A model generated the notes under the pieces. It did no database searches, was not told the DNA's origin, and was given only the letters and a program-made list of their open reading frames with translations. A program made the translations under genes and the position numbers. A DNA stretch of 36,961 bases from Phycisphaerae bacterium (GTDB taxonomy: Bacteria > Planctomycetota > Phycisphaerae > UBA1845), in the NCBI GenBank assembly GCA_021604825.1, contig BQJS01000018.1, positions 1 to 36,961 on the forward strand. The letters are read 5' to 3'. Positions 33,114-36,961 of the stretch are shown here, piece by piece; positions within the stretch are counted from its first letter, which is position 1, and the number at the start of each line of letters is the position of its first letter.

Positions 33114-35552
33114 ATGAAACTTGCACTTTATGCAGACTGGCGACGGATGACGGTGCTTCAATCGGTAATCATCGTATCGTGGGCCTCTCAGTGCGGTTGC
33201 CATAGGGTGTCTACCCCAGGTGCGTCTCCACCGACGGCCTTGGAAAACCAGAAACCTGCCCCCAATCTCGCTTGGGCGGACGACCGGCAGCTTTTCACTT
33301 TCTCCGAAGACGAGTTGGCTCGTTACATCCATGATGTAAAGTCAGCGCATCCTCAATTGACCGATCGGGTGATTCACTTGGCCCGCAAGAACATCGGTCA
33401 GCCCTACGATATTTATCTGCTGGGCGAGTTTCCGTTTGAAGCGCATGACCCCGATCCATTGTACTGCCTAACGCGCAGCGACTGCCTGACTTTTTGCGAA
33501 CACATTTACTCGATGGCGCTGTCCGATGACTTTCCGTCATTTCTTCAAACGCTGCAGCGCTTGCGCTACAAAGACGGCCGCGTCGGGATGCTCACGCGCA
33601 ACCACTACACGGCGGCGGACTGGAATCGAAACAACAGCGGTTTGTTTCTCGACCTGACGACTACGTTGGGCGGAGGGCAAGTGCATGTGCCACTAACGCA
33701 AGTCGTTCGTCGCGCGCGCTACTTCAAGAAATTCGGGATCGGTCAAGACATCCCCGACGAGCCGATCACCGATGCATACATTCCCAAAGAGCGCGTTGGC
33801 GAAATACTTGATGAATTGCGCGGTGGTGATTTCGTCAACATTGTGCGCGGCAGCGAGAAGTCGCAGTGGGTCGGGCACACCGGACTTGTTGCGATCGGTG
33901 ATGATGGCACGGTGAACTTTTTGCACTCGGCTCGACCGACTGTTCGAGAACAGGAACTTGTTGGATATCTACAGGGTGACAAAAAGTGCGTGGGCGTGCG
34001 ATTCATGCGCTTGCGCGAGAATGCCGAGTCGATCGTTAAGAAATTGCTTGGCGATCGCGCGGTGACAGACGTATCGCCAAGCGCGTTGCAAGCGGCTTGG
34101 GACCACGATCAAGCCAAGTTGATTCCGGCGATTCGGCAACCGGCGCTGACTTGGATGCAAGCCCAGCGTCTTCAAGGATACCGCCTCAATTACGACACCA
34201 AGCACGACGCGGCGCTGCAAAAGGAACTCGAGCGCATCGATCGTGATGTGTGTGAGGCCCTTCAAATCAAGGCAGAAAACCGATCTTTCGGCGTCCTGAC
34301 ACTCAACGATTTGAAGCTGGGGATGCTCGAACCCGATCGCATGTTCTACGCTGCCAGCGTGCCCAAAATTGCAATCTTGCTGGCATACTTTGAAACGCAT
34401 CCCGAGGCTGCGACCAACCTCGCGGACGATGTGCGCGACGAACTCGGGCGGATGATCAAGAATTCCGACAACGTGTTGGCTGCGAAGTACGGGAAGTTGA
34501 TCGGCATCGAAAAAGTGCAAGAGATTGCCCAGTCAAAGCGCTATGGTTTCTATAACGAAAAACGCGGCGGCGGATTGTGGTACGGCAAGCACTATGGCAA
34601 AGACTCGCCGCGCATCGGCGATCCCCTTCATGATCATTCGCACGGCGCGACGGTTCGGCAATGCCTGCGTTTCTATCTGCTGATGGAACAAAAAAAGTTG
34701 GTCAACGCAGCCGCCTCAATCACAATGATGGAAGTGTTCGCGTCTGAACAGCTCAAACACGGTCAATCGAAATTCGTCAAAGGTTTGTCGCCGCACGCGG
34801 ATTCGATTTTGCGCAAGAGTGGCACCTGGCGCAACTGGCATCTCGACACTGCGCGGGTTCGACACGGTGATCAGTTCTATCTCTTGGCGGGAATGGTCGA
34901 TCACCCGAAAGGCGCGGAATACTTGTCGGAGATGGCCAAGCGCATTGACGCGCTGATCTGCGATGACAACGCACCGAAGACCGCTTCTGTTACCGGCGAT
35001 GTTGATTCGAGGTTGGTGCCGGTCGCCGATGTCGCATCAGGCATCGTTCTCGATTTGCGTTATGCGACCACCAACAACTTCACCGGCGAACAGTTGTATC
35101 CGGAAGCGATCTGCCTCTTGCGTCCAAGTGTTGCAGACCGGTTGGCCCGCGTTCAGGAGAGCCTTCGCGAGCGTGGATTGGGTTTGAAAATCTTCGACGG
35201 GTATCGGCCGCTATCGGTCCAGAAAAAGATGTGGGCGCTGGTGCCCGATCCGAAATACGTCGCCGACCCGAAGGATGGATCGAGACACAATCGCGGGTGT
35301 GCGGTTGATGTGACGTTGGTGGACGCCGATGGAAACGAATTGGAAATGCCCACGGGCTACGATGATTTCACCGAGGCCGCCCATCAGGATTATAAAGGTG
35401 GGACTCCGAGCGCCCGCCGGAATCGCAATCTGCTGCGACAGGCGATGGAATCGGCAGGGTTTGTTGCGCTGCCGTCGGAGTGGTGGCACTTTGATGCACC
35501 CGATTGGCGCAAGTACCCGATTCTCGATGAGCCTTTGACCGCCAAGCAGTAA
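33114..35552 (+). CDS. Three-domain exported peptidoglycan hydrolase: DUF1460 amidase-like, class A beta-lactamase-like, VanX-type dipeptidase
   Basis: An 812-residue exported protein. Domain 1 (about 60-305) fits DUF1460, an NlpC/P60-like fold active on muropeptides: Cys124 in RSDCLTF, His255 in WVGHTGLV, His271. Domain 2 (about 365-610) has all three serine penicillin-recognising motifs: SVPK (Ser415, Lys418), SDN (451-453) and KSG (568-570). Domain 3 (about 630-805) is a VanX/DdpX-type D-Ala-D-Ala dipeptidase: DGYRP (Arg698), SRHNRGCAVD (His725, Asp732) and EWWH (Glu789, His792). The start has GGGAG seven bases upstream; the first 29 residues look like a signal peptide but the lipobox near Cys27/Cys29 is not canonical. 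Natural role: trimming cell-wall peptides and D-Ala-D-Ala for reuse is likely; beta-lactam or vancomycin effects are unproven. Confidence 0.87.
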   Translation: MKLALYADWRRMTVLQSVIIVSWASQCGCHRVSTPGASPPTALENQKPAPNLAWADDRQLFTFSEDELARYIHDVKSAHPQLTDRVIHLARKNIGQPYDIYLLGEFPFEAHDPDPLYCLTRSDCLTFCEHIYSMALSDDFPSFLQTLQRLRYKDGRVGMLTRNHYTAADWNRNNSGLFLDLTTTLGGGQVHVPLTQVVRRARYFKKFGIGQDIPDEPITDAYIPKERVGEILDELRGGDFVNIVRGSEKSQWVGHTGLVAIGDDGTVNFLHSARPTVREQELVGYLQGDKKCVGVRFMRLRENAESIVKKLLGDRAVTDVSPSALQAAWDHDQAKLIPAIRQPALTWMQAQRLQGYRLNYDTKHDAALQKELERIDRDVCEALQIKAENRSFGVLTLNDLKLGMLEPDRMFYAASVPKIAILLAYFETHPEAATNLADDVRDELGRMIKNSDNVLAAKYGKLIGIEKVQEIAQSKRYGFYNEKRGGGLWYGKHYGKDSPRIGDPLHDHSHGATVRQCLRFYLLMEQKKLVNAAASITMMEVFASEQLKHGQSKFVKGLSPHADSILRKSGTWRNWHLDTARVRHGDQFYLLAGMVDHPKGAEYLSEMAKRIDALICDDNAPKTASVTGDVDSRLVPVADVASGIVLDLRYATTNNFTGEQLYPEAICLLRPSVADRLARVQESLRERGLGLKIFDGYRPLSVQKKMWALVPDPKYVADPKDGSRHNRGCAVDVTLVDADGNELEMPTGYDDFTEAAHQDYKGGTPSARRNRNLLRQAMESAGFVALPSEWWHFDAPDWRKYPILDEPLTAKQ

Positions 35553-35666
35553 CAGGTCGAGAATTGCTGGCTGTCGAACCGATGAGATGGTGACGTCCAC
35601 TTGGTTTGGCGTACAATCGTGACGTCGCAATTGAGCATCGAGTTTTAGAAACAGGAGCAGTGAAGC

Positions 35667-35822
35667 ATGCGTTTCAGAAGAACCCGCCTTTGGATTGCCG
35701 GCGTTGTGGCGTTTGTGTTTGGTTTTCCGTTGAGCGAAAAGGCCTTTGCCGGGTTGTTTGACGTGGTTGATACATCGATCGGCTTGGGACTCGCCATTGC
35801 CGATTCAGCCGGCGACAGCTAG
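35667..35822 (+). CDS. Small secreted protein (51 residues)
   Basis: ATG at 35667 with CAGGAG at about 35652-35657 opens a 51-codon frame. It starts MRFRRTRLWIAG, continues with a hydrophobic segment, has a likely signal-peptidase site after AFA, and leaves about 24 residues (GLFDVVDTSIGLGLAIADSA...). A peptide with a signal sequence and a ribosome site is likely real, but short secreted peptides are hard to verify. I do not recognise it. It is convergent with the acyltransferase gene and their stop regions overlap by four bases. Confidence 0.55.
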   Translation: MRFRRTRLWIAGVVAFVFGFPLSEKAFAGLFDVVDTSIGLGLAIADSAGDS

Positions 35823-36838
35823 TTGGCATTGTCGTTTGATTCTTGCCGTGCATCGGTGACCTGTCGAGCGTGGGCTTCTCCCCATCGTGCGTATCCCCAC
35901 AGATAGTTTGTGGGCTCGCGCAGGATCAGCCGTTCGATTCCCTTCATGTAACGACGCGTCACCCACTCGACCGGTTTTGATTCACCCTTCCAGTCGTCGG
36001 GGACGATCGTATCTTCGACGACAAACTCGAATCGAAAATCTGCGCCCACCCGGTGCAAGCCAGCCACCACCACTTCGGCATCGTGGCGACATGCGAGCAA
36101 ACCCACCGAGGCCATCGCCCGCGTGGGAATCCCCAGAAACTCAACTTCAATGCCGCGCCTCGACGCGTGATGGTCGGCGACCAACGCGACGGCGCCGCCA
36201 TTTTCCAAAACCTGTTCCAGTCTTGTGGTCGCGCTCTGCACGGGAATCAGTTCACATCCGCTTTGGGATCGGATGCGTTTGCGGTACGCATCGAAACCTC
36301 GGTTGGGGTGAGGCAGGTAGACGGCTGACGCGTTGATCCCGTTGTAACCCAGGAAGATCGGGAGCATGTCGAAGGAGCCGTAGTATCCGGTTACCAGAAT
36401 CACGGCGCGTTCTTCGCGCTGGGCAGCCAACATGCGGGTGAGGAAGGGCTCGGGCAGCTTGCCACCGTACTGCTCGAAGTTGCGCTGGTTCAGTTTGCGT
36501 GCGGCTAACATGAGGTCGGTCAGGTTGCGCGATCGGTGAATGAAGGATTGCTTGGCGATCGCCGGAATATCGGCATCCGGAAGGTGGCCAACAAGGGCGG
36601 CGGCGCACTGGGCTTCACTGCGTTCCTTCAGAGGTAAAAGCAGCCAATACATCAACCGCGCGCCGATACCGGTCACCGTGTAGGAGATCTTGGGTCCAAG
36701 GATCGCGAAAGCGATCGCCAAGCCGCGTCGGTGGATGTTGCCCAGTGCCAGGACGAACCGAACGATCGGTTTGGCTGCAGGGGCAACTACGTTGGGTTCG
36801 GTATTGGATGGCGATCTGTGGGGGGCGTCTTGATTCAT
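35819..36838 (-). CDS. LpxL/HtrB-like acyltransferase with altered catalytic motif
   Basis: A 339-residue protein of the lysophospholipid/lipid A late acyltransferase type, which moves acyl chains onto lipid A in the inner membrane. A hydrophobic segment near 35-70 may anchor it. The usual catalytic motif is HxxxxD/E in a TGHYGNWE-like context; here it reads TGYYGSFD (150-157), so the His is Tyr152. The codon is TAC, one base from CAC. Other family features remain (VALVADHHASRRGIEVEFLG; residues near 220-240). It may have lost activity or use another acceptor chemistry. The ATG at 36838 is the best start; no clear ribosome site. Confidence 0.78.
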   Translation of the reverse strand: MNQDAPHRSPSNTEPNVVAPAAKPIVRFVLALGNIHRRGLAIAFAILGPKISYTVTGIGARLMYWLLLPLKERSEAQCAAALVGHLPDADIPAIAKQSFIHRSRNLTDLMLAARKLNQRNFEQYGGKLPEPFLTRMLAAQREERAVILVTGYYGSFDMLPIFLGYNGINASAVYLPHPNRGFDAYRKRIRSQSGCELIPVQSATTRLEQVLENGGAVALVADHHASRRGIEVEFLGIPTRAMASVGLLACRHDAEVVVAGLHRVGADFRFEFVVEDTIVPDDWKGESKPVEWVTRRYMKGIERLILREPTNYLWGYARWGEAHARQVTDARQESNDNAN

Positions 36839-36961
36839 AATTGACCGGTGGGCCTTGGCGATTTGCTCGAATGCTTCGACGACTTTACGACGTCGTCGAT
36901 CGCGCGTACAACCGAGGTATGTTACAGCTTGGCAATTGGCAATTCGAGTCGGTGATCAATG

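Noticed and set aside
33114..35552. A vancomycin resistance (vanHAX-type) cluster
   Set aside because: Only a VanX-type domain is present, fused to two other hydrolases and exported. There is no VanH, VanA ligase or VanRS nearby, so a wall-salvage role is simpler.

Overview
The window looks like a chromosomal segment of a Gram-negative member of the Planctomycetota; a Phycisphaerae-like lineage is my best guess and is inference only. The pointers are two HAF-repeat proteins with PEP-CTERM tails, a very large secreted protein with runs of DCNxNxxPDxC calcium-type repeats and a dockerin-like C-terminus, a small membrane protein ending in a CxxCGYxL...CPECG zinc ribbon, an LpxL/HtrB-like acyltransferase, and many short palindromic repeats between genes. 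Most genes are ordinary chromosomal housekeeping or accessory genes with no phage or plasmid functions.

Layout. 1-1535: a complete IS1182-like insertion sequence whose left terminal repeat is the first base of the window. 1596-7683: two HAF/PEP-CTERM paralogues in opposite orientation, enclosing a degenerate HD-GYP protein (minus) and a two-gene aldehyde dehydrogenase/RidA unit (plus) resembling the 2-aminomuconate steps of the kynurenine/3-hydroxyanthranilate route. 8043-8117: tRNA-His. 8328-11360: a small lipoprotein, prmC and murA. 11566-13607: psd and pssA (phosphatidylethanolamine synthesis) followed by the zinc-ribbon membrane protein, all minus. 13739-17302: a PilZ protein and a 1032-residue secreted nuclease/phosphatase-fold protein. 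17447-19855: a tandem GTPase pair. 20065-22100: a DUF4397 lipoprotein, a NUDT22-like Nudix protein and tadA. 22436-25877: a CheX-like protein, a VOC protein, an FAD amine oxidase-like protein, and a minus-strand STAS/anti-sigma kinase/acylphosphatase operon. 26116-28916: truD, a YwqK-type MORN protein lying between the end of truD and a second diverged copy of that end, and a barstar-like protein.

The most interesting part is 29021-35552. A ROK regulator that has lost its sugar-kinase residues sits upstream of a NagB-type deaminase fused to a PIG-L/LmbE deacetylase. Divergent to both is an 812-residue exported protein joining three peptidoglycan-hydrolase-type domains: a DUF1460 amidase-like domain, a class A beta-lactamase fold with SxxK, SDN and KSG motifs, and a VanX-type D-Ala-D-Ala dipeptidase. 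A perfect 9-bp inverted repeat lies at the ROK start. I read this as a compact cell-wall salvage locus: peptide trimming outside, amino-sugar deacetylation/deamination inside, and a sugar-responsive repressor. That linkage is inference.

A second theme is short palindromic repeats lying exactly at gene ends. The stop codons of prmC, truD and the large secreted protein are each the TAG of a GTAGG-type palindrome. The window ends with a 51-residue secreted peptide gene and an acyltransferase whose catalytic His is replaced by Tyr.
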